Below, in pieces: positions 55,631 to 64,000 of a stretch of 64,000 nt of DNA. The translations under genes were made by a program, and so were the position numbers. Below the pieces are notes generated by a model that searched no databases, was not told the DNA's origin, and worked only from the letters and a program-made list of their open reading frames with translations. Numbering within the stretch: position 1 is the stretch's first letter; every line of letters starts with the position of its first letter. The stretch comes from Romboutsia maritimum. GTDB taxonomy: Bacteria > Bacillota > Clostridia > Peptostreptococcales > Peptostreptococcaceae. Location: assembly GCF_002251085.2 (NCBI RefSeq), contig NZ_NOJZ02000011.1:1-64000 (forward strand), written 5' to 3'.

Positions 55631-56209
55631 CTATTTTCTTCTACTTCTTATAAAATCAATTACAATATATGCTATTACTATTACCATTATTATGGTTACT
55701 AATTTAGTTATCCATGAACTCATTCTAAACCCGTGCATCATTCCATAAAATGGGTTTGAAAATCCATAAAATCCTCTATTCCCAAAAATAGGTCTATAAT
55801 TTCCCCCACCATAACCACTTCCACTATTCTTTTTACTAGTATCATTATTGTTATTTGAATTATTTTCACTACTGCTATTATTCGGTTTTTTAGTAAAAGA
55901 TCCAGAATCGGGTTTTATACTACTATTTGTATTTGGTTTTGTTGTTGTAGCATTTGGTTTTGTTGAAAATCCACCTGAATCAGGCTTTATTATAGAAGTT
56001 TTAGGTTTAGTCGAATAACTCTTACTACTACTTCCACCAGATTTAAAACTTCCCGAACTAGGTTTAGAGCTTGAATATGATTTTGCAACAATATATTGAT
56101 TGTTATTTTGGGCATATACATCACTGCTAGGTACTAAAAATGAAATATAAGTAAATAAAAGCAAAAATGTAGTTAAAAAACATAAAATTTTCTTTTTATT
56201 ATTTTTCAT
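55631..56209 (-). CDS. Secreted or membrane-anchored Ser/Asn-rich low-complexity protein
   Basis: A 192-residue protein. Residues 1-33 look like a signal sequence (KKKILCFLTTFLLLFTYISFLV, then VYA-Q). Residues 40-130 are rich in Ser, Lys, Pro, Thr and Asn with loosely repeated KPDSGSF or KPNxxxTKP units. A Gly/Tyr/Phe-rich patch (GSGYGGGNYRPIFGNRGFYG) precedes a C-terminal membrane span (ITKLVTIIMVIVIAYIVIDF) and basic RSRRK end. I recognise no family. It is one base after the cysteine-rich protein gene and the third gene of the PspA group, so an envelope-stress role is inferred. Confidence 0.65.
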   Translation of the reverse strand: MKNNKKKILCFLTTFLLLFTYISFLVPSSDVYAQNNNQYIVAKSYSSSKPSSGSFKSGGSSSKSYSTKPKTSIIKPDSGGFSTKPNATTTKPNTNSSIKPDSGSFTKKPNNSSSENNSNNNNDTSKKNSGSGYGGGNYRPIFGNRGFYGFSNPFYGMMHGFRMSSWITKLVTIIMVIVIAYIVIDFIRSRRK

Positions 56210-56210
56210 A

Positions 56211-56888
56211 TTATACCCTTAACCCCATTTCTATAAATTTATCATTAACCCTAATTAATTCATCTTGATTATCTCCTTCTATTACTGAATCATAGTATTC
56301 TTCACCTTTAAGTTTAGAATATCTAAGTATATGTTGATTGTCATAATCATCTTTATCAACTAAATAAACATATCTTGAGTATCTTCCTTCATTATCTTTT
56401 TCAATTAAATATCCTTTTACATTAAATACGAATTCTTTGTCTCCTTGATAAAGTGATACTGTATCATCTGAATTTGTAAGTAAAGCATTTTCTTTATTAC
56501 ATCCAGACACATATTCTTTTTCTCTACAATTAAAACAATGATTCATATTACAAACTTTTACACAGTTTCTACATTCACATTTACTACACTTATCCAACTT
56601 ATCTAAATCTACAAGTTTTTTCCTATCTAAATAAGCATCTATCTTTTCTTCAGGATTTTTTTGTGAATTAAATAATTTCTGAAATAATCCTTTATTATTA
56701 TTTTCTTCTTTTTCTATATTATCTAAAAAATTCATGTATTCTTTTAATACATCAACTTTTTTTATAAAACTTCTTTTATTTAATTCTTCTTCATCTAATA
56801 TTTGTTTTAAATCATCACAAGCAAACACTAAATCTGTATAAATTTTATTATATTTATTTTTTTCTTTTTCTATTTTTTCACTTTTCAA
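56211..56888 (-). CDS. Cysteine-rich protein of the PspA group, unknown function
   Basis: A 225-residue cytoplasmic protein. Residues 1-95 are charged helix; residues about 100-135 hold eight cysteines (CSKCECRNCVKVC, then CFNCREKEYVSGC), probably zinc-binding. A C-terminal domain follows (VSLYQGDKEFVFNVKGYLIEK and YSRYVYLVDKDDYDNQHILRYSK). The start is a TTG with GGGGG 8 bases upstream. It is placed between pspA and a membrane protein. I do not recognise a named family. Confidence 0.65.
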   Translation of the reverse strand: MKSEKIEKEKNKYNKIYTDLVFACDDLKQILDEEELNKRSFIKKVDVLKEYMNFLDNIEKEENNNKGLFQKLFNSQKNPEEKIDAYLDRKKLVDLDKLDKCSKCECRNCVKVCNMNHCFNCREKEYVSGCNKENALLTNSDDTVSLYQGDKEFVFNVKGYLIEKDNEGRYSRYVYLVDKDDYDNQHILRYSKLKGEEYYDSVIEGDNQDELIRVNDKFIEMGLRV

Positions 56889-56918
56889 GAAAATACCCCC
56901 TTAATACTTACACATTTC

Positions 56919-56951
56919 AAAAAGGTAGATAGCTTTTAACCATCTACCCTT
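56919..56951 (-). terminator. Hairpin between pspA-like and cysteine-rich gene
   Basis: GGTAGAT (56924-56930) pairs with ATCTACC (56942-56948) and TTTTT follows on the minus strand. It probably lets most transcripts end after the PspA-like gene. Confidence 0.65.
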
Positions 56952-56956
56952 TACTA

Positions 56957-57628
56957 TTATTTGTTCATTTCTTGTTTTATTCTTTCTAATTCATCATTTA
57001 CTTTTGAATCAACTGCTGGTGAACTTTTTATATATTCATCTAACATAGCATCTTCATCTTTTGGTTTTAAATCTTCTAATGCTTTCCCATAGCTTTCTTT
57101 TTGTGAAACTTTCTTTTCTAATTCATCTAAATTTATTCCATTATCATCATTAAGACCTGCTAATGTTTCATTTATTTCATTACTTATTTCAGCTACATCT
57201 AGTCTAGTTGCTAGTTCTTGCTTTTTAGATTTCATTTTTGATATTTCAATTTCTAAGTCTTGTATTTTATTTTTTATAAGTTGTATTTTTTCATCTTGCT
57301 CTTTTATTCTATTGTCTGTTTGAACTAATTTTTCTTGTAAATCTAGTTTTTGTTTTACAAATGATTGTGCTTTTTCAGTATCTTCTTTTTGTATTGCAGA
57401 TTTTGTTGCTTCTTCATATTTGTTTATCTTATCTTGTAAATCTTTTTTTTCTTTTCTTATGCTGTCTACAGATGCCATGAAATTTGCACATTGTTTTTTA
57501 GCCTCTTGAAATAATTGTTCCTTTTTAGTTATAGATAAATCTAATAATTCTATTGGATCTTCATGTTTTTCTAAAGCCTTATTTGCTTTTGCACTTACCA
57601 CATTTTTTAATCTTTTAAAAAAACTCAT
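56957..57628 (-). CDS. PspA/IM30 (Vipp1) family protein
   Basis: A 223-residue, almost entirely coiled-coil protein. SFFKRLKNVVSAKANKALEKHEDPIELLD matches the N-terminus of PspA, which contacts the membrane; helical stretches run to about residue 170. PspA-family proteins form scaffolds that repair or stabilise the cytoplasmic membrane under stress. The C-terminus is acidic and Pro/Asp-rich. GGAGAG precedes the start. First gene of a three-gene group. Confidence 0.9.
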   Translation of the reverse strand: MSFFKRLKNVVSAKANKALEKHEDPIELLDLSITKKEQLFQEAKKQCANFMASVDSIRKEKKDLQDKINKYEEATKSAIQKEDTEKAQSFVKQKLDLQEKLVQTDNRIKEQDEKIQLIKNKIQDLEIEISKMKSKKQELATRLDVAEISNEINETLAGLNDDNGINLDELEKKVSQKESYGKALEDLKPKDEDAMLDEYIKSSPAVDSKVNDELERIKQEMNK

Positions 57629-57809
57629 TTTTTTCTCTCCATTTCATTTATAAGTAAGTAAAATTCTATATAATAATAGAAAAATTTTACTTATAAAAAA
57701 TTATAAAATTTTTTATTTTGTTCATATTAATAGTATATATAATATCATATATTATGCTTCACTTGTATAATATTACTTGTAAAAATAAATTTTATTGGAG
57801 GTAATATAT

Positions 57810-58334
57810 TTGAGATATGTAATCGTTAGTGTGCTTAGGGGTAATGCAGGCAACTTTAATAACAACTTAAGAAAAGAAATTTTCGAAAAATTTAAAACAA
57901 AATCTTCAAAACTTCCTGCTCACTTCACTATAAAAGCTCCCTTTGAAAGTGACACTATACAAGAACTAGAAAATACCTTATCTTTATTTACTAGTTCTAA
58001 TAAATCAGAAAATTACTATATAAAAGGATATGATTCTTTCGATAATAGGGTCATTTTTATGAAAGTTATAATGAGTAAAAAAGGACAAATTCTTCATGAT
58101 AAATTAATTGATGTTTTATCTAGTATCAACTATATAAATTTCACTGAAAAAGATGGCAAAAATAAAATTTTTCATGTTACTTTAAGTTCTAAAAAGATAC
58201 AAAATATATTTAATGATTTGTGGACTTATGTAAACAGTATACCTTGCGATTTTGAATGTACTTTTGATAATGTCTGCATATACAAATGGGAAAATAATAC
58301 TTGGCTTCTTCATAAAGAATATTTATTTGTATAA
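57810..58334 (+). CDS. 2H phosphoesterase (2'-5' RNA ligase-like) protein
   Basis: A 174-residue protein with two HxT/S motifs, HFTIKAPF (about residue 38) and FHVTLSSK (about residue 122), the pair defining 2H phosphoesterases, which act on cyclic phosphates in nucleotides or RNA ends. I chose a TTG start at 57810 because TGGAGG lies 8 bases before it, rather than the TTG at 57795 within that site. The gene appears alone. Substrate unknown. Confidence 0.75.
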   Translation: MRYVIVSVLRGNAGNFNNNLRKEIFEKFKTKSSKLPAHFTIKAPFESDTIQELENTLSLFTSSNKSENYYIKGYDSFDNRVIFMKVIMSKKGQILHDKLIDVLSSINYINFTEKDGKNKIFHVTLSSKKIQNIFNDLWTYVNSIPCDFECTFDNVCIYKWENNTWLLHKEYLFV

Positions 58335-58430
58335 AAAGTAACCTTAATCCCTCTATAAATCACATTTTCTTAATTTATTTATACTATAACATTATGACAC
58401 TTTAAGAAAATATCATTAGGGGGAAATCTT

Positions 58431-59045
58431 ATGAATTTAATATCAGCAATTTTACTTTCTATATCTGCTAATCTAGATACTTTTACTGTTGCTATATCTT
58501 ATGGCTTAAAAAAAATAAAATTAAGTACTGCAACTGTATTATTGATTTCACTTATAACAACGCTTGGAACATTTATTTCTATGAGCTTAGGGCTTGTCCT
58601 TACTAAATTCATTTCTATATATATAGCAAATTTAATTGGTAGCTTAATGCTAATATGTATAGGTGTTTGTATTTTTATAAATTTTTTTAAAGAATCTCAC
58701 AAAAATAAACAAACCTATTTAATAGAAAACAATTCAACTTATTCTCAAATATTAACTAACCCTATTACTGCAGATAAAGATAATTCTGGAGATATAGATT
58801 TTAAAGAATCTATAACATTAGCTCTTGCCCTTACAATTAATAATTTTGGTATTGGTATTGCAGCTAGTATAGCTGGAATTAATATTTACTTAAATACTTT
58901 TTGCACATTTATAGTTACTATATTGAGTATTTTATTAGGAATTTCTATAGGTAATAGTTATTTATCAAAATTATGTGGTAAATACGCTGAATTAATATCT
59001 GGTTTAGTAATAATAATTTTAGGAATTTATGAAGCATTTCTATGA
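58431..59045 (+). CDS. ytaF: YtaF-type sporulation membrane protein
   Basis: A 204-residue protein with about six membrane spans, related to MntP manganese exporters. AILLSISANLDTFTVAISYGLKKIKLS (residues 5-31) and ALTINNFGIGIAASIAGINI are the twin repeat signatures with conserved Asp and Asn. A 40-residue polar loop (ITADKDNSGDIDFKES) contains an acidic, EF-hand-like DKDNSGDIDFKE stretch. YtaF belongs to the sporulation gene set of Bacillus and Clostridia. GGGGGAAA precedes the ATG. Confidence 0.85.
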   Translation: MNLISAILLSISANLDTFTVAISYGLKKIKLSTATVLLISLITTLGTFISMSLGLVLTKFISIYIANLIGSLMLICIGVCIFINFFKESHKNKQTYLIENNSTYSQILTNPITADKDNSGDIDFKESITLALALTINNFGIGIAASIAGINIYLNTFCTFIVTILSILLGISIGNSYLSKLCGKYAELISGLVIIILGIYEAFL

Positions 59046-59320
59046 TAATAAATAATAAACTTCATTTTATATTTTTCAATTTTTATTCAATTTACCTTAC
59101 TTTGCATAATTATTTTTTGTTTTTTTGTACTATTTTTATCTTCTTTCATTAATACTATATTTATAATAATTGCTTTCTATTATTATATAATTTAATATAT
59201 ATTTAGTCTTATATATGCAATTTTTTGTTTTTTATTCTAACCAATTTCAATATAATCTTGTATACATGTTTAGACTATGATATACTTAATAAGTTATTTT
59301 ATTCGAAGGGAGCAATAAAA

Positions 59321-61144
59321 ATGTCATTAAAACATAAAATCATAAATATAGCAGTAATTGCCCACGTTGATGCTGGGAAGTCTACACTAGTAGATGCATT
59401 CCTTTCTCAAAGTGGTGTATTCAGATCAAACGAAGTAGTAAAAGACTGTGTAATGGATAGTAACGACCTTGAAAAAGAAAGAGGTATAACTATATATTCT
59501 AAGAACTGTGCAATAAATTACGGAGATTACAAAATAAATATAGTAGATACTCCTGGACATAGTGACTTCTCTTCTGAAGTTGAACGTGTTATAAAAACTG
59601 TTGATACAGTTGTATTACTTGTTGATGCAAGTGAAGGACCAATGCCTCAAACTAGATTCGTTTTACAAAAATCTTTAGAACTTGGACTAAGACCAATATT
59701 ATTCATAAATAAAATAGACAAAAACGATCAAAGAGCTGAAGAAGTAGTCGATGAAGTATTTGACTTATTCGTAGACTTAAATGCTACTGATGAGCAATGT
59801 GAATTCCCTATAATATATGGTATAGCTAAGCAAGGTATAGCTAAGCGTGAAATGGATGACGATAGTAATGATCTTTCTCCATTATTTGAAACTATAATAA
59901 ATCATGTTGAAGCTTATCCTGCATACGATGAAGAGCCTCTTCAACTTCAAGTATCTGCACTTGCATACGATGATTATGTAGGTAGACTTGGTATAGGTAG
60001 AGTTTACAAAGGAACTGTTAAAAATGGTTCTCAAGTATCTATATACAGAGGTGAAGAATTCGTTTCAAAAGGAAAAATATCTAAACTTTCAATTTATGAA
60101 GGATTAAAGCAAGTAGAAGTAGAGGAAGCTGGTAGTGGTGAAATAGTAGTTATCGCTGGTATGCCTAATATATCTATAGGTGAAACTTTATGTGATATGG
60201 AAAATCCTAATCCAATGGAAATGATACACATAGAAGAACCTACTCTTTCTATGAACTTCTTAGTAAATGATTCTCCATTCTGTGGTAAGAGTGGTAAATT
60301 TGTTACAACAAGACATATAAAAGACAGATTAGACAAAGAACTTGAAGTAAACGTAGGACTTAAAGTTGAGCCTATGGATACTACTGACGGATACAGAGTT
60401 TCAGGACGTGGAGAACTTCACTTATCTATACTTCTTGAAAACATGAGACGTGAAGGATATGAAATAGGTGTATCTAAACCAGAAGTTTTAATGCACAAAG
60501 AAAATGGAAAATTAATGGAACCTATGGAAAGAGTTATAGTTAACTGTCCAGAAGTTTACTCAGGGGCTGTTATAAATAAGCTAAACCTTAGAAAAAGTAT
60601 GATGGAATCTATGTCTATAGAAGGAGATTACGTTAAAATAGAATTTATCGCTCCTACTCGTGGACTTTTAGGTTACAGAAGTGAATTTATAAATGATACT
60701 CGTGGTGAAGGTACTTTAGTTCGTTCATTCGAAAGATATGAAGAACATAAAGGTGCAATACCAGGAAGAAGTAATGGAGTTTTAGTAGCTCAAGGCCCAG
60801 GTTCAACTATGGCTTATGCTCTTAGTGCTTTAAGTGATAGAGCTAGTATGTTCGTAGATCCAGGTGTTGAAGTTTACGAAGGTATGATAATAGGTATGAA
60901 CTCTAGAAAAGACGATATGGTTGTTAACCCATGTAAAAACAAAAAGTTAACTAACGTTCGTGCTTCTGGTACTGATGATGCTGTTAAATTACAATCTGCA
61001 AGAATATTTACACTTGAAGAAGCTTTAGAATTTATAGATGATGATGAGTTAGTTGAAATAACTCCAGATGCTATAAGACTTAGAAAAAGATTCTTAAATG
61101 AAACTGACAGATTAAGATATAATAAATCAAGACAATCTAAATAA
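59321..61144 (+). CDS. typA: Translational GTPase TypA/BipA
   Basis: A 607-residue ribosome-binding GTPase of normal length. [15 protein letters not shown] (near residues 13-27) is the G1 loop; [22 protein letters not shown] are G2-G4. The C-terminal part has [19 protein letters not shown] and the BipA-specific tail ending [20 protein letters not shown]. It assists ribosome assembly and stress translation. The ATG at 59321 is used because GAAGGGAGC precedes it; the upstream extension has no ribosome site. Confidence 0.95.
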   Translation: MSLKHKIINIAVIAHVDAGKSTLVDAFLSQSGVFRSNEVVKDCVMDSNDLEKERGITIYSKNCAINYGDYKINIVDTPGHSDFSSEVERVIKTVDTVVLLVDASEGPMPQTRFVLQKSLELGLRPILFINKIDKNDQRAEEVVDEVFDLFVDLNATDEQCEFPIIYGIAKQGIAKREMDDDSNDLSPLFETIINHVEAYPAYDEEPLQLQVSALAYDDYVGRLGIGRVYKGTVKNGSQVSIYRGEEFVSKGKISKLSIYEGLKQVEVEEAGSGEIVVIAGMPNISIGETLCDMENPNPMEMIHIEEPTLSMNFLVNDSPFCGKSGKFVTTRHIKDRLDKELEVNVGLKVEPMDTTDGYRVSGRGELHLSILLENMRREGYEIGVSKPEVLMHKENGKLMEPMERVIVNCPEVYSGAVINKLNLRKSMMESMSIEGDYVKIEFIAPTRGLLGYRSEFINDTRGEGTLVRSFERYEEHKGAIPGRSNGVLVAQGPGSTMAYALSALSDRASMFVDPGVEVYEGMIIGMNSRKDDMVVNPCKNKKLTNVRASGTDDAVKLQSARIFTLEEALEFIDDDELVEITPDAIRLRKRFLNETDRLRYNKSRQSK

Positions 61145-61159
61145 TTAAATTATTAATAA

Positions 61160-61200
61160 AATAAAAAAACTCGCTATTTTAATTAATAGTGAGTTTTTAT
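61160..61200 (+). terminator. Terminator of typA
   Basis: AAAAACTCGCTATT (61165-61178) pairs with AATAGTGAGTTTTT (61185-61198) with one G-U pair. Confidence 0.85.
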
Positions 61201-61238
61201 TTTAAGATTTATATAAGTTCTAATTACTAATTTCTTTA

Positions 61239-61349
61239 TTAATTTTCATATGATACATCATCTAATATATGACTTTCAGATATGTATGACAATAAAGAAA
61301 GTCCATACATAACTACAACTAATGCAGCTGTAATAAGCACAATTGCCAT
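61239..61349 (-). CDS. Small single-span membrane peptide, unknown function
   Basis: A 36-residue ORF starting MAIVLITAALVVVMYGLSL and ending with a polar DDVSYEN tail. AAAGGAGGGATAA lies 7 bases before the ATG, among the best ribosome sites in the window. Residues 2-22 form one membrane span. It stands alone between typA and the aldo/keto reductase gene. No family recognised; too short for routine gene callers. Confidence 0.6.
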   Translation of the reverse strand: MAIVLITAALVVVMYGLSLLSYISESHILDDVSYEN

Positions 61350-61583
61350 TTTTATTATCCCTCCTTTTACTTTATTATATCCAACTTATATGAAATATTT
61401 ATGAATTTAAATCGAATATTTATATATTTCAGGTTATAATTTTTAATTCATCCAATCATATATATATTATAATTCTTTTTAGGGTTTATTTTCCAGTTAA
61501 AGTTTTGTAATATTTAGAAGTTTTTCAGCATATTTATATATTTAATTTTAAATTTTGATATAATTTTTACATTAAATTATTTA

Positions 61584-62714
61584 CTATTTAAAAATATCCT
61601 CTACTTCCTTTAGCTTATTTCTAATTTTTATATGTTGTGGACATTGCTCTTCACACTTTCCACATTGTTGACATTTAGATGCATCACATTTTTCTTCTTG
61701 CAACACACTATAATAATTTAATTTTAGTTGTTCAAGATTATTGAACATGGAAAAATTATTCAATAGTTCAAAGCATGAAGGTATATCTACGCCCATTGGA
61801 CATGGTACACAATACTTACATCCTGTGCAATTAACTTTTATCTTAGACTTAAACTCATCCCTTAATTTATTGATAGTTTCTTTTTCATCAGTTGTCATAG
61901 TATTTGGCTTTCCTTCTATATCTACTATTTTTAAATTTTCCTTTACTTGTTCTATACTAGACATCCCACTAAGAACAACCCCTATCTCATTTTTATCAAA
62001 CAAAAATTTAAATCCCCATTGAGCAGGAGTTTTTTTTACAGGTGAATTGTCTATAATTTCTTTTATATTATCTGAAATATTATTTACTAATCCACCTCCA
62101 CGAAGAGGTTCCATTATAATTATTCCTAAATTTTTATCTGCTGCATACATAAGTCCCTCTGTTCCAGCTTGATACTCTTCATCTATATAATTATACTGTA
62201 TTTGAGTAAAATCCCAATTATAGTCATCTATTATTTCCTTATATAACTCTACTGTATCATGAAATGAAAAGCCAACAAATCTAGCCAATTTTTCTTCTTT
62301 TATCTTATCTAAAAATTCAAATAAACCCTTATCTTTAATGTATTTATAATTATCTTTATTTAAATTATGAATTAAGTAAAAATCTATATAATCAGTTTGT
62401 AATCTTTTTAATTGTTCCTGAAAATATTTATCCATATCTTCCCTACTATTTATAAGCCATGTTGGTAGCTTAGTTGCTAAATTTACTTTTTCTCTATAAC
62501 CGCCTTTTAGAACTCTACCTACGAAAGGTTCACTTTCTCCATCATGATATGGGTAAGCAGTATCTATATAATTCACTCCGTTATCAATAGCATCTCTTAT
62601 CATTTCATAAGATTTTTCTTCATCTATTTTACTACCTATTTGTGGAAATCTCATACATCCAAAACCTAATAAAGACACTAATTCATTAGTTTTCCCTAAT
62701 TTTCTATATATCAT
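61584..62714 (-). CDS. Aldo/keto reductase with C-terminal 4Fe-4S domain
   Basis: A 376-residue protein. Residues 1-260 form an AKR barrel: LGFGCMRFPQIG, NYIDTAYPYHDGESEPFVGRVLK with the catalytic Asp and Tyr, LATKLPTW, DFYLIHNL. The last 100 residues hold cysteine groups VNCTGCKYCVPCPMGVDIP and CQQCGKCEEQCP, enough for iron-sulfur clusters. Such fusions are common in anaerobes and may couple ferredoxin electrons to an unknown substrate. GGAGG precedes the ATG. Confidence 0.88.
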   Translation of the reverse strand: MIYRKLGKTNELVSLLGFGCMRFPQIGSKIDEEKSYEMIRDAIDNGVNYIDTAYPYHDGESEPFVGRVLKGGYREKVNLATKLPTWLINSREDMDKYFQEQLKRLQTDYIDFYLIHNLNKDNYKYIKDKGLFEFLDKIKEEKLARFVGFSFHDTVELYKEIIDDYNWDFTQIQYNYIDEEYQAGTEGLMYAADKNLGIIIMEPLRGGGLVNNISDNIKEIIDNSPVKKTPAQWGFKFLFDKNEIGVVLSGMSSIEQVKENLKIVDIEGKPNTMTTDEKETINKLRDEFKSKIKVNCTGCKYCVPCPMGVDIPSCFELLNNFSMFNNLEQLKLNYYSVLQEEKCDASKCQQCGKCEEQCPQHIKIRNKLKEVEDIFK

Positions 62715-63007
62715 GTTAACCTCCCTAAAACTTTGAATTTTTTTAATTCACCCCTATTATAAAAATTATTCTTTGTTGCATATTATATTACTTTTTTAAT
62801 AGTATTTATATATAATACTTATACTTGATTTATACATCTAAACAATTTATTTTTTTAATATCCTAAGATTTAAAAAACAACTGATGTTAAAGTACTGAAT
62901 TAAAAGTCAGTTTTGCCATAAAAAAAATTAAAATGTAAGCTAATTTTGTGGTAAAATATATAATATAGTATTTATAAATTTTTTGAAAATACTACAAATT
63001 TGAAAAA
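62715..63007. other. Intergenic region before the corA leader
   Basis: No gene seen. AACTGAT and GTCAGTT near 62879-62915 may form a loose hairpin. TATAAT at 62959-62964 on the plus strand is a plausible -10 for corA but I see no good -35 at the right distance. Confidence 0.4.
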
Positions 63008-63182
63008 TAAGGAGAGTGATGGGAGATGGACCATAGTCCGTTGCGGACAAAATCTCATATTTCATCACTATTATTATCTAATAAACTAAACTAATTCGTT
63101 TATTCATTTATATAAATTAGTTATTTAATAGATAATATTAAGTGATGACATTTATATAAAACTGAATAAAGGATGTGTTGCC
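63008..63182 (+). promoter_or_regulatory. Structured leader of corA with alternative folds
   Basis: A compact fold at 63015-63069 is closed by AGTGATG/CATCACT with inner stems GAGAT/ATCTC and GTCCG-TTG-CGGAC. TCATCACT (63062-63069) can instead pair with AGTGATGA (63141-63148), extended by TTATTATCTA/TAGATAATATTA and AACTAAT/ATTAGTT. The two folds exclude each other, as in riboswitches. AAGGAG followed by ATG at 63018-63020 opens a five-codon frame MGDGP inside the first stem. I do not recognise a known riboswitch class. Confidence 0.55.
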
Positions 63183-64000
63183 ATGATAAGATATTACAAG
63201 AGCATCGACTCTAAATTAGAAAAACTTAATTCTTTTGAAAGTGGATGTTGGATAAATCTTGTTGAACCTAATCAAAGTGAAATTAATGAAATTTCTAATT
63301 TGTTAGATATAGATGTAGAAAACATAAAATCTGCTTTGGATGAAGAAGAACGTTCAAGAATAGATGTTGAAGATAATCACACACTTATACTTATAGATAT
63401 ACCTGTGGATGAAAGTGATGCAAAATCTTCTCATTATTCTACTATCCCCTTGGGTATTATTATAGTAGACAATGCTATTATAACAGTCTGTACTGCTCAA
63501 AGTAAAATTTTAAATGATTTTATTGTAGGTCATATTAAAGATTTCTATACTTATAAAAAAACTCGTTTTATACTTCAAATTCTTCATAAAAATGCAAGCT
63601 ATTATTTACATTATCTAAGAAGAATAAATAAAATGACTACTATTATAGAAAGAGAAATTCATAAATCTATGAAGAATAAAGAACTTATTCAACTCCTAGA
63701 ATTAGAAAAATCTTTAGTATATTTCTCTACATCTTTAAAAGCAAATGAATTAGTTCTTAATAAGATGGTTAGAACTACTAGCATAAAAAAATATTCAGAT
63801 GATGAAGATTTATTAGAAGATGTTATAGTCGAAAATAGACAGGCAGTCGAAATGGCTACAATTTATGGAGATATACTAAGTCGAATAATGGATGCTTTTA
63901 GTGCTATTATAAGTAATAATCAAAATAATGTTATGCAATTTTTAACTTCTGTTACACTAATATTCTCCATTCCCACTATAGTATCAGGTTTCTTTGGTAT
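63183..64000 (+). CDS. corA: CorA-family magnesium transporter (partial, runs off right end)
   Basis: The frame from the ATG at 63183 (after AAAGGATG) is open for 272 codons to the window end. It has a CorA cytoplasmic domain (FESGCWINLVEPNQSEINEI, ALDEEERSRIDVEDNH, PLGIIIVDNAIITVC) and long helices, ending at the first membrane helix MQFLTSVTLIFSIPTIVSGFFG, one residue short of the GMN signature. It forms a pentameric Mg2+ channel. The C-terminus is outside the window. Confidence 0.9.
   Translation, partial: MIRYYKSIDSKLEKLNSFESGCWINLVEPNQSEINEISNLLDIDVENIKSALDEEERSRIDVEDNHTLILIDIPVDESDAKSSHYSTIPLGIIIVDNAIITVCTAQSKILNDFIVGHIKDFYTYKKTRFILQILHKNASYYLHYLRRINKMTTIIEREIHKSMKNKELIQLLELEKSLVYFSTSLKANELVLNKMVRTTSIKKYSDDEDLLEDVIVENRQAVEMATIYGDILSRIMDAFSAIISNNQNNVMQFLTSVTLIFSIPTIVSGFFG

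Noticed and set aside
63008-63182. M-box magnesium riboswitch before corA
   Set aside because: The leader is too short and lacks the M-box conserved segments, although its structure suggests some other regulation.

Overview
The window is AT-rich DNA with dense operons, strong GGAGG-type ribosome binding sites and many intrinsic terminators. Gene content points to a spore-forming anaerobe of the class Clostridia, most likely Peptostreptococcaceae (Clostridioides/Romboutsia/Paraclostridium-like). Pointers are a YtaF-type sporulation membrane protein, a Gram-positive EutV/EutW-controlled ethanolamine cluster, a FabK-type fatty acid synthase with FabT-like operators, and DapL-type lysine synthesis. 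The family assignment is inference. I see no rRNA, tRNA, CRISPR array, prophage or intact insertion sequence.

Layout. 1-4660 (minus strand): a truncated molybdopterin-binding gene, a degenerate FtsZ-like protein, queT behind a preQ1-I riboswitch, a CDP-alcohol phosphatidyltransferase, a TVP38/DedA-like protein and a DUF362 protein. 4850-6049: a first NhaA antiporter. 6142-22068 (minus): a complete ethanolamine microcompartment locus in the order eutG, S, P, V, W, A, B, C, L, K-like, E, M, T, pduL/eutD, a conserved eut protein, eutN, a tandem-BMC shell protein, eutH, eutQ. Three leaders (before eutG, eutS and eutA) each carry two hexaloop hairpins overlapping a terminator, the RNA target of the ANTAR regulator EutV. 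EutW should sense ethanolamine, EutBC cleave it, EutE and EutG handle acetaldehyde, and PduL make acetyl phosphate, inside a shell of EutS/L/M/K/N and the tandem-BMC protein.

22156-24096 (plus): a sodium symporter of the NSS family and its 33-residue MetS-like subunit, behind a 24-codon leader peptide, mutually exclusive RNA stems and two tandem near-identical terminators. 24252-29097: a CPA1 antiporter, two unknown small ORFs, L-lactate dehydrogenase and a DEAD-box helicase. 29168-31790: a glycerol locus in decay. Glycerol kinase is intact, but a three-gene GlpA/FAD-oxidoreductase/DUF1667 block has collapsed into about 600 bp, and upstream lies a broken glpP antiterminator gene. 31878-45470: DapL, a U32-family protein, a purine permease, a split permease pair, an OmpR/HK pair, a second NhaA with an apparent N-terminal frameshift, CopA behind a CsoR-type operator, and a nitronate monooxygenase-like enzyme.

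45562-55489 (minus): the type II fatty acid operon fabH-acpP-fabK-fabD-fabG-fabF-accB-fabZ-accC-accD-accA, with a FabT-like MarR gene just past its end and two FabT-like operators before fabH. 55631-57628: a PspA-like envelope-stress group with a cysteine-rich protein and a low-complexity membrane protein. 57810-64000: a 2H phosphoesterase, YtaF, TypA/BipA, a 36-residue membrane peptide, a ferredoxin-containing aldo/keto reductase and the start of CorA behind a structured, possibly switching leader.

The two best candidates for something undescribed are the leader-peptide attenuator before the NSS transporter (22156-22512) and the corA leader (63008-63182).
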